A stretch of DNA of 7,176 bases. Source: Coriobacteriia bacterium. GTDB lineage: Bacteria > Actinomycetota > Coriobacteriia > Coriobacteriales > QAMH01. The stretch spans positions 1-7,176 of the forward strand of contig CAAEQF010000102.1 of NCBI GenBank assembly GCA_900758075.1, written 5' to 3'. Position 1 is the stretch's first letter; every line of letters starts with the position of its first letter. The translations under genes and the position numbers were made by a program. The notes under the pieces are model-generated. The model did not search any database. It was not told the origin of the DNA and saw only the letters and a program-made list of their open reading frames with translations. This document shows positions 1 to 6,934 of the stretch, one piece after another.

Positions 1-1010
1 CCGTGCCCGCCGCCCAGCGGCTGCGCGAGCGTCGCCGTCGCCGTGGTGAACTCGACGACGTGCCCGTACAAGAAGTAGTCGACAAGCGGCTTGAGGTACC
101 AGTCCGAGGTGATCTCGCATCCTGCGGGGGGACCCGAGATGCCGAGGACAGGGGTGCCGTTCACCTGCGAGGCGCTCGTGTGGTGTCCGGGGCCGTGGTT
201 GGTCTCGTGGCAGAAGACCGTGCCGATCTCTTCCAAGATCTCCATCGTGAAGTCCTTCGCGCCCTTGGAAGAACCCGCATTGATGGCGACGATGTCCGCC
301 TTTTCCGATGCGTCGAGTATGGCCGTCTTGATCTGGTCCCAGTCGTCCGGCAGGCACGGGTAGATGACCGGCTCGGCTCCCCAGAGCCTGAGCTTTTGCT
401 CGAGCAAGATGCCGTTGGACTCGTAAGCTTTGCCGGCTGGAAGCTCGCATCCCAGCTCGACGAGCTCGTCGCCCGTGGGGATGAAGGCGACCCTCGGCTT
501 GGCGACGACCTCGACTTCGGTATAGCCGCACATGGCGAGGGCGGAGATCTTCGTCGGCGTGAGGCGCGTGCGGGCGGGGAGCAGCAGCTCGCCTTTGGCA
601 AAGGTCGAGCCGGGTTGGTTGCAGCTGGCGCCCCGCTGCGAGGGGGCGGCCTTGAGGGCGACGAGCGTGCCGGCATCGTCGAATTCGACTTGTTCGATGG
701 CGATGGCGGTATCGAACCCCGCCGGCATTGCGGTCCCGGTGTTTGCCCAGGCGTAATCGCTTCCGAAGGTCCACGCCGAGACGTCCGGCATGCCGTCGGC
801 AAAGTCGTCGAAGCGCACGGCGATGCCGTCCATCTGGGAGCACAGCGCGCTGGGGATGTCGTAGCGGGAGCTGCAGTCACCCGCCGTGACGCGCCCGCAG
901 GCGCTGTGCAGGTCTACGAGCTCGGTGCGCGGGGCAAATTCGCTGACCTCGACGAGCTTCTCGATGGCCTGCTCGCGCGTGAGCTGGATGTGCTTTGAAT
1001 GGTCGCGCAT
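1..1010 (-). CDS. moeA: MoeA-family molybdopterin molybdenumtransferase, divergent subtype (3' end cut by window edge)
   Basis: MoeA inserts molybdate into adenylylated molybdopterin, the last step of molybdenum cofactor synthesis, in the cytoplasm. The visible 336 residues follow MoeA order. The N-terminal part has SQMDGIAVR (58-66), matching the family SAMDGYAVR. A middle segment contains GELLLPARTRLTP (140-152). The MoCF-like domain opens with PRVAFIPTGDELVELG (172-187, with the conserved TGDE) and continues with ESNG (197-200) and INAGSSKGAKDF (243-254). The usual family signatures are altered downstream: GGVSVGDYD reads AGSSKGAKD, KPGKP reads GPGHH (273-277), and the GLPGNP loop reads GISGPP (290-295). 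Start: ATG at 1010-1008, with GGAAGG about 7 nt upstream. The gene is transcribed divergently from metG. About 70 C-terminal residues of subdomain IV probably lie outside the window. Family membership is solid; whether it is a canonical Mo transferase or a specialised paralogue is open. Confidence 0.88.
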   Translation of the reverse strand, partial: MRDHSKHIQLTREQAIEKLVEVSEFAPRTELVDLHSACGRVTAGDCSSRYDIPSALCSQMDGIAVRFDDFADGMPDVSAWTFGSDYAWANTGTAMPAGFDTAIAIEQVEFDDAGTLVALKAAPSQRGASCNQPGSTFAKGELLLPARTRLTPTKISALAMCGYTEVEVVAKPRVAFIPTGDELVELGCELPAGKAYESNGILLEQKLRLWGAEPVIYPCLPDDWDQIKTAILDASEKADIVAINAGSSKGAKDFTMEILEEIGTVFCHETNHGPGHHTSASQVNGTPVLGISGPPAGCEITSDWYLKPLVDYFLYGHVVEFTTATATLAQPLGGGH

Positions 1011-1045
1011 GAAGCACCCTTCCATAGAAAGAATATATACAGCTT

Positions 1046-1074
1046 AGTATAAATCGTCGCCTGTTGGATTTCAC
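1046..1074 (-). promoter_or_regulatory. Candidate sigma70-type promoter for moeA
   Basis: On the minus strand GTGAAA (1074-1069) and TATACT (1051-1046) are separated by 17 bp. They match four and five positions of the -35 and -10 consensus. Initiation near 1039 would give a leader of about 29 nt that includes the GGAAGG ribosome binding site. The element shares bases with the oppositely oriented metG promoter candidate. Confidence 0.5.
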
Positions 1075-1091
1075 ACGGTAAGTTCTATAAT
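1064..1091 (+). promoter_or_regulatory. Candidate sigma70-type promoter for metG and the downstream operon
   Basis: TTGGAT (1064-1069) and a perfect TATAAT (1086-1091) are separated by 16 bp. The -35 is weak and the -10 is consensus. Initiation near 1098 would leave a leader of about 50 nt, too short for a T-box or SAM riboswitch. No other promoter is evident before tatD, so this probably drives at least metG and, by readthrough, the genes after it. Confidence 0.6.
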
Positions 1092-1146
1092 CGAAGCTCG
1101 CGTGCAGCGCACGCAAGGCATCATTCGTCTGATCAAAGGAATCCGC

Positions 1147-2697
1147 ATGTCCAAAGAACCGTTCTACGTGACGACTCCCATCTACTATGTGAACGGCGTG
1201 CCCCACATCGGCACGGCGTACACGACCATCGCCGCCGACACCGTCGCGCGCTGGCAGCGCATGGACAACCACGACGTCTGGTTCTTGACGGGCATGGACG
1301 AGCACGGCCAGAAGGTTGCCCAGTCTGCGCAGGAGCACGGCATGACGCCCCAGGAGTGGTGCGACAGCCAGGTCCCGCAGTTCACGGACCTCTGGAAAGA
1401 GCTCAACATCTCCAACAACGACTTCATCCGCACGACGCAAGAGCGCCACACGCGCGGCGTCCAGCAGTTCATGCAGGACCTCTATGACAAGGGCTACCTC
1501 TACAAGAGCACCTACCAGGGCTACTACTGCACCCCGTGCGAAACGCAGTGGGCAAAAAGCGACCTGACCGAAGACGGCAAGTGCCCCACCTGCGGCCGTG
1601 ACGTCGACTTCATCGAGGAAGAGAACTGGTTTTTCAAGCTCTCCGAGTTCGGAGACAAGCTCCTTGCCTACTATGACGAGCACCCCAAGTTCATTCGCCC
1701 GAAGATTCGCGAAAACGAGATTCGCTCGTTCATCGAAAGCGGCATGCACGACCTGTCGGTGAGCCGCACGACCTTCGACTGGGGCGTCCCGCTGCCGTTC
1801 GATTCCAAACACGTCACCTACGTGTGGGTGGATGCCCTCATCAACTACATCACGGCGCTCGGCTACGGCTCCGACGACCTGAGCAAGTACAACGAGTTCT
1901 GGCCGGCAAACTTCCACTTTGTCGGCAAGGACATCATTCGCTTCCACTGCGTGATCTGGCCGGCAATGCTCATGGCGGCGGGGCTTCCCATCCCCGAGCA
2001 CGTGTTCGCGCATGGCTTTCTCATGGCGGCGGATGGCTCGAAAATGTCCAAGTCCAAGGGCAATGCCCTGTACCCGCGCGAGCTCATCGACCGCTACGGC
2101 GTGGACGCGTATCGCTACTACTTCATGAGCGACGTCACTTTTGGCGCTGACGGCAACATCGGGCACGACCGCATCACGCAGGTGTACAACGCCGATCTGG
2201 CAAACAGCTACGGCAACCTCTTCAGCCGTGTAAGCAACATGACCATCAAGTACTTCGACGGCAGGGTCCCTGCGGTGCCGGCGGAATTTGCCTCGGCGGA
2301 AAACCCGCTCAAGGAGATTGCGGACAAGCTCTACGCCACTTATCGCGAGCGCATCAACGACATCGACTTCGGCGGGGCGACCGGCGCGGTCATGGAGCTC
2401 GTGCACCGCGCCAACCTGTATGTGGAGGAGTCCGCTCCGTGGAACCTCGCGAAAAGCGAGGAGACGCGCGGCGAGCTCGCGTTCGTCTTGTACAACGCGC
2501 TCGAGGCGTGCCGTATCTCGGCGCTGTTCCTCGCGCCGTTCATGCCCGCCACCTCGGCTGAGCTCTTTGCCCGCCTGGGTCTCGAAGACCCGACGGCAAT
2601 CGAAAACGCCGAGCAGGCGAGCGCGTGGGGAGGCCTTCCCGCCGGAAACGCGGTGACCAAGGGCGATGCCCTGTTCCCGCGCCTGTCAAAGGAGTAG
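1147..2697 (+). CDS. metG: Methionyl-tRNA synthetase
   Basis: Class I aminoacyl-tRNA synthetase that charges tRNA-Met with methionine using ATP, in the cytoplasm. The product is 516 aa. The ATP-binding HIGH motif appears as HIGT (20-23) after TTPIYYVNGVP. A single zinc knuckle has two CxxC pairs, C128/C131 and C146/C149. The KMSKS loop is intact (299-303, in DGSKMSKSKGN). The anticodon-binding helical domain carries the APWNLAK segment with W432. There is no C-terminal Trbp111-like tRNA-binding domain, so this is a short form of the kind found in many actinobacteria, unlike the longer B. subtilis enzyme. Start: the ATG at 1147 has AAAGGA 6 nt upstream and the expected N-terminus. An in-frame GTG at 1102 would add 15 residues without homology and lies almost at the predicted transcription start. 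First gene of the metG-tatD-flavoprotein-rsmA array. Confidence 0.97.
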   Translation: MSKEPFYVTTPIYYVNGVPHIGTAYTTIAADTVARWQRMDNHDVWFLTGMDEHGQKVAQSAQEHGMTPQEWCDSQVPQFTDLWKELNISNNDFIRTTQERHTRGVQQFMQDLYDKGYLYKSTYQGYYCTPCETQWAKSDLTEDGKCPTCGRDVDFIEEENWFFKLSEFGDKLLAYYDEHPKFIRPKIRENEIRSFIESGMHDLSVSRTTFDWGVPLPFDSKHVTYVWVDALINYITALGYGSDDLSKYNEFWPANFHFVGKDIIRFHCVIWPAMLMAAGLPIPEHVFAHGFLMAADGSKMSKSKGNALYPRELIDRYGVDAYRYYFMSDVTFGADGNIGHDRITQVYNADLANSYGNLFSRVSNMTIKYFDGRVPAVPAEFASAENPLKEIADKLYATYRERINDIDFGGATGAVMELVHRANLYVEESAPWNLAKSEETRGELAFVLYNALEACRISALFLAPFMPATSAELFARLGLEDPTAIENAEQASAWGGLPAGNAVTKGDALFPRLSKE

Positions 2698-2714
2698 ACG
2701 ACGGCAATTGTGGA

Positions 2715-2742
2715 CGGGGCACCAGGTGTGGTGCCCCGTTTT
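2715..2742 (+). terminator. Terminator-like hairpin between metG and tatD
   Basis: A perfect 10-bp GC-rich stem (2715-2724 with 2729-2738) with a GGTG tetraloop is followed by only four T residues (2739-2742). It lies 17 bp after the metG stop and ends 15 bp before the tatD ATG. The short T tract suggests a weak or partial Rho-independent terminator that would lower tatD-to-rsmA transcription relative to metG. No separate promoter fits between it and tatD. Confidence 0.6.
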
Positions 2743-2757
2743 GGCTATGAGGTGAGC

Positions 2758-3831
2758 ATGCCGGTTTCCGGATTCAAGCAATACGATTACTTCGACACTG
2801 TGTTTCGCAACTCCAAGGGCAAAGAGAAGCAGGCGCCCCAGCTGCCGTGCGGCATCGCCGTCGCGGACTCGCACTGCCATCTGAACATGCTCGACCATCC
2901 TGAGCTCGCCTTGGCGCGCGCTGCCCACTACGGCTTCAACTTCGTGTGCTGCCTGGTCGACACGGCCGAGCCGCCCTCGGAGGACGGCGGCGTCTTGAGC
3001 GCGGCGCAGGCCTACGAGGCGCTTGCCGTGTGGCGTGCCGATGCGAGGCGAATCCTCGACGAGTGGGGGGAAGGGCAGGTCGAGCTGCCCCGCGTGCGCT
3101 TTGCCTGCGGGGTGCACCCGCACAACGCACGATACTGGGACGGCGCCAAAGACGAGCTCGTGGAGCTGCTCAAGAACCCGCTGACCGGGTGCCTGGGCGA
3201 AATCGGCCTGGACTACCACTACGACTTCAGCCCGCGCGACGTGCAGCGCGAGGTCTTCGCCACGCAGCTGCGCCTGGCGCACGAAACGCAGCTGCCGGTC
3301 TCGCTGCACCTGCGCGAGGCTCACGACGATGCGCTCGAGATTCTGCGGCGCGAAGGCGTTCCCGCGGCGGGCTGCATCGTGCACTGCTTCAACCTCGATG
3401 CGGAAGTTCTCGCGCCGTTCGTCGAGCTCGGCTGCTACATCGCGTTCGGCGGGCCGCTCACCTTCCGCAAGGCGTACTACACCCGCGCTGCCGCGGTGCA
3501 CGTTCCGCTCGACCGGCTATTGACCGAGACAGACGCGCCCTACATGGCGCCCGAGCCGCTGCGCGGCACGCTGTGCGCGCCAGACCACACGCTGTTCACG
3601 CTTCGGACGCTGCTCGACTGCTTTGGCTATGCGGGCGAGGAGCGTGCCCTGGAGCTCATGCGGCCGCGCGCCATCGACGTGGAAAACGGTGCGGAGCCTC
3701 GCCCTGCGGATCCGATCGACTTCGCGCGTCTGCAAGGCGGCCTTGACGAGGCGCAGTTCTGCAACAGGGTGGACGCGAACGCGGTGGCGCTGCTCGATCG
3801 GGCGCCCACCGCCTGGCAGCTCGGCGCATAG
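2758..3831 (+). CDS. tatD: TatD-family metal-dependent hydrolase (3'-5' DNase-like)
   Basis: TatD proteins are TIM-barrel metallohydrolases of the amidohydrolase superfamily. Characterised members are Mg-dependent 3'-5' exonucleases or DNases linked to DNA repair and quality control, acting in the cytoplasm. All expected metal ligands are visible: SHCHLN (H39, H41), GEIGLDYHYD (E148), LHLREAHDDAL (H184), IVHCFN (H209) and TETDAPYM (D259). At 357 aa it is about 100 residues longer than E. coli TatD. The extra length is an N-terminal extension of about 35 residues before the HxH strand, an insertion around residues 70-115 (rich in Glu, Arg and Ala, between the first two barrel strands), and a longer C-terminus. 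Start: ATG 2758 with GAGGTGA directly upstream. An in-frame GTG at 2710 would translate through the hairpin and lacks support. The AGGAGG of the next gene overlaps its stop codon. Confidence 0.93.
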   Translation: MPVSGFKQYDYFDTVFRNSKGKEKQAPQLPCGIAVADSHCHLNMLDHPELALARAAHYGFNFVCCLVDTAEPPSEDGGVLSAAQAYEALAVWRADARRILDEWGEGQVELPRVRFACGVHPHNARYWDGAKDELVELLKNPLTGCLGEIGLDYHYDFSPRDVQREVFATQLRLAHETQLPVSLHLREAHDDALEILRREGVPAAGCIVHCFNLDAEVLAPFVELGCYIAFGGPLTFRKAYYTRAAAVHVPLDRLLTETDAPYMAPEPLRGTLCAPDHTLFTLRTLLDCFGYAGEERALELMRPRAIDVENGAEPRPADPIDFARLQGGLDEAQFCNRVDANAVALLDRAPTAWQLGA

Positions 3832-3840
3832 GAGGCGGGC

Positions 3841-4416
3841 ATGACCGAGACATCGCCCGATATCCTCCTGCTCGTCGGCTCGCCGCATGAAGAGGGCAAG
3901 AGCACGCAGTTCGCACAGGCGCTCATGGAGGGGTTCGCCGCGCGCGGGGTCAAGCCGCTGCTGTACCACCTCTCCAAATATCCCGTCGCGGCATGCTATA
4001 ACTGCGGGTACTGCCTGCACACGGGCACCTGCCGTATCGTGAACGACCCGTGGGGCGTGCTCTCGCGTCATCTGGAGACGGCAGATGCGCTCGTGCTCGT
4101 CGCGCCCGTGTACTTTGCGGGGCCGAGCGCGCACCTCAAGGCGGCGCTCGACCGTTGTCAGGTGTTCTGGTCGCGCAAGTACGTCTTGCACGAGGGCGTC
4201 CCCGCAAAGCGTCCTGCCTACCTGATCGAAATCGGCGATGGGGGAGACCCGTTTGGAACCTATCCCCTCGAGGCGATCTGCATCTCTGCACTCAACTGCG
4301 CGAACCTGCGCATCGGCACGAATGTCTACCCGCTTATCGGGGAGGCCTACGACCTGAGCCGGGCATGCGGCATCGTCGAGGACGTCATGGCAAATCTGGG
4401 AAAGGAACCCGCATGA
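3841..4416 (+). CDS. Flavodoxin-fold NAD(P)H-dependent oxidoreductase, iron-sulfur flavoprotein-like
   Basis: The 191-aa product fits the flavodoxin-like fold of FMN reductases and iron-sulfur flavoproteins. The phosphate-binding loop for FMN is GSPHEEGKST (13-22), after the first hydrophobic strand DILLLV. A second flavin-site signature is APVYFAGPSAHLKAALDR (88-105). Between them lies a compact cysteine cluster, C52-X2-C55-X2-C58-X5-C64, the spacing known for the 4Fe-4S ligands of archaeal iron-sulfur flavoprotein. It therefore probably carries FMN and may carry a cluster. Its electron donor and acceptor cannot be read from sequence. AGGAGG (3830-3835) overlaps the tatD stop codon, 5 nt before the ATG, and the gene ends in an ATGA overlap with rsmA, so it is co-translated with both. 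In related operons this slot usually holds rnmV or rpf. No signal peptide or membrane segment is seen. Confidence 0.85.
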   Translation: MTETSPDILLLVGSPHEEGKSTQFAQALMEGFAARGVKPLLYHLSKYPVAACYNCGYCLHTGTCRIVNDPWGVLSRHLETADALVLVAPVYFAGPSAHLKAALDRCQVFWSRKYVLHEGVPAKRPAYLIEIGDGGDPFGTYPLEAICISALNCANLRIGTNVYPLIGEAYDLSRACGIVEDVMANLGKEPA

Positions 4417-5309
4417 GCTTTTCGGAGCTGGCAAACCCGCGCGCGACGCGCGATGTCCTGCAGCGCTTCGGGCACGATCCCAAGTACAAGCTCGGGCAGA
4501 ACTTCCTCGTCGACGACAACGTCATCGCCCGCATCATCGAGCTGTCTGGCTTGGAAAATGCCGATGCGAAGGAGCTGCCGACGGTTCTGGAGATTGGCCC
4601 GGGCATCGGCACGCTGTCGGTCGCGCTCCTCAAGTACGCGCACGTGATTGCGGTGGAGATGGACCGCGACCTGCCTGCCGTCCTTGCCGAGACGACGGCG
4701 CTCAACGGCGAGCGCTTCGAGCTCATCAGCGGCGACGCGCTCAAGGTGGGACGCAAGGACATCGAGACGGCATGTCGGACGCGGGGTTTCGAGCTGCCCC
4801 ACATGCTCGTGTCCAACCTGCCGTACCAGATTGCCGCGACTGTCATCCTGGACTGGTTCGAGCGCTTCGAGTTTCTGGACACGGCGGTGGTCATGGTGCA
4901 AAGCGAGGTGGCCGACCGCATCGCCGCCGAGCTCGGCAGCAAGGACTACGCGGCATACACCGTCAAGCTGCGCATGCATGCACGCGTGGTCGACCGCTTC
5001 CAGGTCTCATCGCGCTGCTTCATGCCCGCGCCGCGCGTCGAGAGCGCCGTCATCAGGCTCGAGCGCGCTACGACGTGCGCCGATCAAGAGCTCGTCGCCG
5101 CGGCAAGTCGGGTGGCAGACGCCGCCTTCGCGCAGCGGCGCAAGAACATCCGCAACTCGATGCGCAGCTCCTTCGACAAGGGGCTCGTGGACGAGCTGCT
5201 CGCGCGCTGCGGCATCGAGCCGACCGTGCGCGGCGAGACGCTCACGGTCGAGCACTATCTCGAGCTCGGCCGCACATTGCTCGAGCTCGAACGAGCGGGC
5301 CGCCCGTAA
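4413..5309 (+). CDS. rsmA: 16S rRNA (adenine1518-N6/adenine1519-N6)-dimethyltransferase
   Basis: RsmA (KsgA) uses S-adenosylmethionine to dimethylate two adjacent adenosines in the helix-45 loop of 16S rRNA, and acts as a late 30S assembly checkpoint. The product is 298 aa, normal for the family. Motifs in order: QNFLVD (29-34), the SAM-binding motif EIGPGIGTLS (60-69), VEMDRDL (motif II acidic residue), a SGDAL segment (motif III), and the catalytic NLPY (135-138). Then come the substrate-side segments YTVKLRMHARV and FMPAPRVESAVIRL, and the C-terminal FAQRRKNIRNSM box. Start: the ATG at 4413 overlaps the preceding stop codon (ATGA) and has AAAGGA (4401-4406) 6 nt upstream. The frame is open further upstream, but that stretch overlaps the flavoprotein gene and shows no family similarity. 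It is the last gene of the array; ispE, often next, is absent. Loss of KsgA classically gives kasugamycin resistance. Confidence 0.97.
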   Translation: MSFSELANPRATRDVLQRFGHDPKYKLGQNFLVDDNVIARIIELSGLENADAKELPTVLEIGPGIGTLSVALLKYAHVIAVEMDRDLPAVLAETTALNGERFELISGDALKVGRKDIETACRTRGFELPHMLVSNLPYQIAATVILDWFERFEFLDTAVVMVQSEVADRIAAELGSKDYAAYTVKLRMHARVVDRFQVSSRCFMPAPRVESAVIRLERATTCADQELVAAASRVADAAFAQRRKNIRNSMRSSFDKGLVDELLARCGIEPTVRGETLTVEHYLELGRTLLELERAGRP

Positions 5310-5326
5310 GCGGGCAACCTGCCGGC

Positions 5327-5372
5327 AAGAGAAAGAAACGAGGGGCAGCACCCGTGTGGATGCTGTCCCTCG
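5327..5372 (-). terminator. Intrinsic terminator between convergent rsmA and glycosyltransferase genes
   Basis: A 12-bp stem (5339-5350 with 5361-5372, one G-T wobble) encloses a 10-nt loop that can close two further pairs. Read on the minus strand it is followed by a T-rich tail of 12 bases containing nine T (5338-5327), so it is a good Rho-independent terminator for the glycosyltransferase, 43 bp after its stop. On the plus strand the tail (TTGCGATT) is poor, so rsmA transcripts would terminate here less efficiently. Confidence 0.8.
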
Positions 5373-5414
5373 TTGCGATTGATGGCTTGCGCGGAGCGTC
5401 TGTGCCAGTGACGC

Positions 5415-6896
5415 CTAGTTGCCCTTGCTTATGACGTCGGAGACGGAGCGGACGACGTCGTGCTTGATCGGCGTCCACTTGACCTTCTTGAATACGGCGA
5501 TCAGCGCGATCGGGATGTAGGTCATCATGAAGATCGGGAACGTGAAGATGTACTTGATCTTGTCCGAGGTCTTGGCGTGGATGTGCTTCCACTCGGTGAC
5601 CGTGGTGAGGATGCCGAAGAACAGCATGACCACGCCGAAGCTGATGAAGCAGGAGGCCAGCGAGACGACGGACGTGATGATGGTCGCACGCGCCTCGGCG
5701 TAGCTCAGCATGACGGCAACCTGGCTTGTGTTGAACGTGCTCAGCACGTCGCCCTGGAACAGCGAGCCGGTGAGCAGCGCGATGCTGTTCGTGAAGAAGT
5801 TCGTGTCGGCGGGCGTGACGCCGGCGAGTCCTGCCGTGGTGCCCGCGGCGACGGTCTCGACCGAGGCGGCGATGCTTGCCAGCTGGATGATGCCGGTCAG
5901 GCAGAAGATGAAGTTGACGAAAAAGCCCGTGATGGTAAGGAGCATTGCCGGGGCGATGGTCATGAACATGTCGTAGCGCGCGAACTTGCCGTGGTTGCCG
6001 TGGAAGATGCCCTTGAACAGGTTCTTGCCGTACTTGAGGAGCACCTGGTAAAAGCCCTTTGCCCAGCGCATGCGCTGGCTCCACGAATCCTTGAACGTGG
6101 TGGGCTGCTCGTCGTAGATGTAGGCGTCGCCGCAGTATCCGATGCGGATGCCGTTGGTGATGCAGTCGGTGGAGAACTCGATGTCCTCGGTCATGAGGTG
6201 GTGGATCCAGCCGCCGTTTGACTCGAGGATGTCTGCGTCGATCAGAAAGCCCGTGCCGCTGATGGCGCACGATGTGCCCAGGATGAAGCGCGCGTTGCTC
6301 AGGAACTTCGCCTCGCGCAAAAACCACAGCGCGCTGCCGGCAGAGACCCAGTTGGAGTCGTAGTTCTTGGAGTTGCGGTAGCTCGTGAGCACCTGGTAGC
6401 CGCGGTTGAAGCCGCGGTTCATGGCGGCGACGAAGCCCGGGTCCAAGACGTTGTCGGCGTCGAAGACGAAGTAGCCGTCGTAGTTGGTGCGGCCGTCCTC
6501 GTCGCCGTAGAGGATGCGGATCTTGTTGAGTGCGAAGTCGAGGGCGTGGCTTTTGCCCACGACGAGTTTGTCGTTGCGGACGAAGACCTCCGCGCCCGCC
6601 TCGCGCGCGACTTCTGCGGTGTTGTCGGTGCAGTTGTCGGCGATGACGAAGACGTCGATGAGCTCGGAGGGGTAGTCCTGGTTCTTGATGCTCTTCACGA
6701 GCTCGCCGATGACCTTCTCCTCGTTTCGGCCCGAGATGAGCACGGCATAGCGGTTGAGCTTGCCCGCGGTGGGCTCGGGCACCTTGCGGCGGTGGTCCTT
6801 CACGAGCACGACCAGCGCGTAGACGAGCTGATACATATAGCAGAGGCTGAAGACGAAGAAGAGGAAAAGGTTGAACGTGCTGACGAAGGTCGTCAT
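5415..6896 (-). CDS. Membrane-embedded family 2 glycosyltransferase (polysaccharide synthase-like)
   Basis: A 493-aa inner-membrane GT2 enzyme of the cellulose/hyaluronan/poly-GlcNAc synthase type, expected to transfer sugar from a UDP- or GDP-sugar on the cytoplasmic face. An N-terminal membrane segment (about 4-31) precedes a cytoplasmic GT-A domain starting AVLISGRNEE (51-60). Motifs follow in order: IADNCTDNT with D87, DADN (146-149, metal-binding DxD), TED (236-238, catalytic base), and QRMRW (274-278, the QxxRW acceptor motif). Hydrophobic spans near 311-340, 405-430 and 448-469 form the C-terminal membrane part, with an Ala/Thr/Gly-rich loop (341-390). Start: the ATG at 6896 has AGGA 7 nt upstream, with a further GGAGG at 12 nt. 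No PilZ domain or companion synthase genes are visible. It is monocistronic here, so product and polymer are unknown; a non-processive lipid-linked transferase is possible. Confidence 0.88.
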   Translation of the reverse strand: MTTFVSTFNLFLFFVFSLCYMYQLVYALVVLVKDHRRKVPEPTAGKLNRYAVLISGRNEEKVIGELVKSIKNQDYPSELIDVFVIADNCTDNTAEVAREAGAEVFVRNDKLVVGKSHALDFALNKIRILYGDEDGRTNYDGYFVFDADNVLDPGFVAAMNRGFNRGYQVLTSYRNSKNYDSNWVSAGSALWFLREAKFLSNARFILGTSCAISGTGFLIDADILESNGGWIHHLMTEDIEFSTDCITNGIRIGYCGDAYIYDEQPTTFKDSWSQRMRWAKGFYQVLLKYGKNLFKGIFHGNHGKFARYDMFMTIAPAMLLTITGFFVNFIFCLTGIIQLASIAASVETVAAGTTAGLAGVTPADTNFFTNSIALLTGSLFQGDVLSTFNTSQVAVMLSYAEARATIITSVVSLASCFISFGVVMLFFGILTTVTEWKHIHAKTSDKIKYIFTFPIFMMTYIPIALIAVFKKVKWTPIKHDVVRSVSDVISKGN

Positions 6897-6934
6897 GTTC
6901 CTTTCCTACCTCCAATGGTCGGGGAACAGATAGC

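Noticed and set aside
3..998. A 331-codon plus-strand open frame over the moeA region
   Set aside because: The minus strand encodes a MoeA-family protein with recognisable motifs and a proper ribosome binding site. The plus-strand product is low-complexity and unlike any family I know.
1102..1146. Upstream GTG start that would extend MetRS by 15 residues
   Set aside because: It lies only a few bases after the predicted transcription start, lacks a ribosome binding site, and adds residues not expected before the MetRS N-terminus.
1092..1146. T-box or SAM riboswitch before metG
   Set aside because: The leader is only about 50 nt, with no specifier hairpin, T-box sequence or terminator/antiterminator pair.
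877..2406. A 509-codon open frame on the minus strand across metG
   Set aside because: It is antisense to the motif-complete metG, has a composition typical of the opposite strand of a GC-rich gene, and shows no domain pattern.
4050..4412. Upstream in-frame extension of rsmA
   Set aside because: It overlaps the flavoprotein gene in another frame and is unlike RsmA. The ATG at 4413 has a good ribosome binding site and the standard ATGA coupling.
5242..6915. A 557-codon minus-strand frame overlapping the glycosyltransferase
   Set aside because: It is a frame-shifted shadow of the glycosyltransferase, rich in Arg, His and Pro. The neighbouring frame carries all GT2 motifs.
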